A stretch of 64,000 nt of DNA from Deinococcus budaensis (lineage in GTDB: Bacteria; Deinococcota; Deinococci; Deinococcales; Deinococcaceae): NCBI RefSeq assembly GCF_014201885.1, contig NZ_JACHFN010000003.1, positions 186,001 to 250,000 on the forward strand, written 5' to 3'. Made by a program: the position numbers and the translations under genes. Below are positions 59,240 through 64,000 of the stretch, piece by piece. The notes below the pieces were generated by a model. It was not told the origin of the DNA, searched no databases, and saw only the letters and a program-made list of their open reading frames with translations. How positions within the stretch are numbered: position 1 is the first letter of the stretch; every line of letters begins with the position of its first letter.

Positions 59240-59281
59240 GCGGCCCTGGCGGGAGGCTCCGGGGGTACACTCCGGGGAATC

Positions 59282-60451
<1,170 letters not shown>

Positions 60452-60498
60452 CTCTCCCTCCGGGGCCTTCTCCGGGCCGCCGGATAACCAAGCGAAGA

Positions 60499-60522
60499 CC
60501 CCCGCAACCTTCTGCGGGGGCC
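60499..60522. terminator. Terminator between the glycosyltransferase and tRNA-Leu
   Basis: CCCCCGCA (60499-60506) and TGCGGGGG (60513-60520) form a perfect 8-bp stem between convergent transcripts. U-tracts are weak. Confidence 0.6.
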
Positions 60523-60530
60523 TTGCGTTG

Positions 60531-60616
<86 letters not shown>

Positions 60617-60665
60617 ACCTGTTTGGTATTTCGCCCGCGCACGGGCGCGTTTCAGAGGCTCGCTT

Positions 60666-60694
60666 ACTTTAGCGGCGGGTGGGGGGTCTGTCAA
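60666..60694 (-). promoter_or_regulatory. Consensus -35/-10 promoter for tRNA-Leu
   Basis: On the minus strand TTGACA (60689-60694), 17 nt, then TAAAGT (60666-60671). A perfect -35 with ideal spacing is unlike the -10-only leaderless promoters elsewhere. The leader to the tRNA 5' end is about 45 nt and contains a CGCCCG/CGGGCG stem. Confidence 0.75.
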
Positions 60695-60706
60695 CCGCTG
60701 CGGGCC

Positions 60707-62779
<2,073 letters not shown>

Positions 62780-62849
62780 TCTGTCACGGCAAAAGCCGGG
62801 GGCAGAGGGCGGGAATCTCCCCTGCCCCTCTGCCCCCGTCCTTCCGGTT

Positions 62850-63845
<996 letters not shown>

Positions 63846-63881
63846 GGGGTGTACCTCCTGAAAGGTGAGATTGGTCGCCCA

Positions 63882-63887
63882 ACAATA
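63882..63887 (-). promoter_or_regulatory. Candidate -10 box for mdh
   Basis: TATTGT on the minus strand, 36 nt before the ATG. The leader carries AGGAGG. From here to the window end at 64000 I see no gene. Confidence 0.4.
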
Positions 63888-64000
63888 ACGCGGGGGCGGG
63901 AGTAGGGGCGGGGGCGTTCCCCAGGGGGAGACAGCTCACCCCATCCGCCCCAGCACCCTGATCACCCGTGCGCAACGGGGCGGATCGATGGTCAACCCCG

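Overview
The window is a high-GC, gene-dense chromosomal segment that reads as Deinococcus. This rests on the cinA-ligT-recA operon, a DrRRA-like response regulator divergent from an RNase J gene, csaB next to a DUF5693 membrane protein, and many genes whose start codon lies 5-7 nt after a TANNNT -10 box (leaderless mRNAs, a known habit of Deinococcus). No insertion sequence, prophage, CRISPR array or rRNA was seen. There is one tRNA (Leu, CAG). No database search was run; family names come from motifs and family knowledge.

Region by region. 1-1.4 kb: end of a MoxR ATPase coupled to a VWA (CoxE-like) partner. 1.4-6.0 kb: a copper island, with copZ-DUF305-csoR leftward and copA, an unknown gene and a 19-cysteine Csp-like copper-storage protein rightward; a CsoR-like operator lies between the two arms. 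6.1-8.4 kb: two small membrane genes, an M20 amidohydrolase and SufU. 8.5-17.3 kb: a GGDEF/GAF/HD-GYP c-di-GMP protein, folE and purA, then a divergent pair that both look catalytically impaired (an E2-like protein with a subunit-binding domain and a leucine-dehydrogenase-like protein), then udk. 17.4-22.7 kb: DUF5693-csaB, a hotdog thioesterase, a secreted protein and a CobW/G3E GTPase. 22.8-29.0 kb: a membrane GGDEF protein, an ABC exporter, a flavin reductase with a small membrane partner, and a secreted GH10-like protein. 29.0-33.0 kb: dnaX and a purine permease. 33.1-37.1 kb: cinA-ligT-recA followed by a vapBC-type pair whose toxin appears to start at CTG. 37.1-42.5 kb: a membrane protein, birA-bioY, a Fur-family regulator, a DUF2945 protein, MarC and an HNH nuclease. 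42.6-45.7 kb: an NPCBM/PQQ-dehydrogenase-like lipoprotein, an HD protein and a WGxxGxxG-type protein. 45.7-51.3 kb: a response regulator/PAS kinase/DrRRA-like regulator operon divergent from RNase J. 51.3-56.8 kb: an ornithine-cyclodeaminase-like gene and the proteolysis block clpP-clpX-lon. 56.8-64 kb: a thioesterase, a YihY/BrkB membrane protein, hisA, a GT4 glycosyltransferase, tRNA-Leu, prolyl oligopeptidase and malate dehydrogenase.

The genes connect around stress physiology: metal handling (copper island, Fur regulator, CobW GTPase), DNA repair (recA operon, dnaX), protein quality control (clpPX, lon), RNA turnover and a radiation-response-type regulator, and cell-envelope decoration (csaB, DUF5693, GT4). 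Many adjacent same-strand genes overlap by ATGA or GTGA, so translational coupling is common. The observations most worth a second look are the degenerate RDRM-like palindrome over the cinA start, the paired active-site losses at 13.8-16.6 kb, the CTG-initiated PIN toxin, the 21-codon bridging ORF before csaB, and the copper island with its unknown gene.
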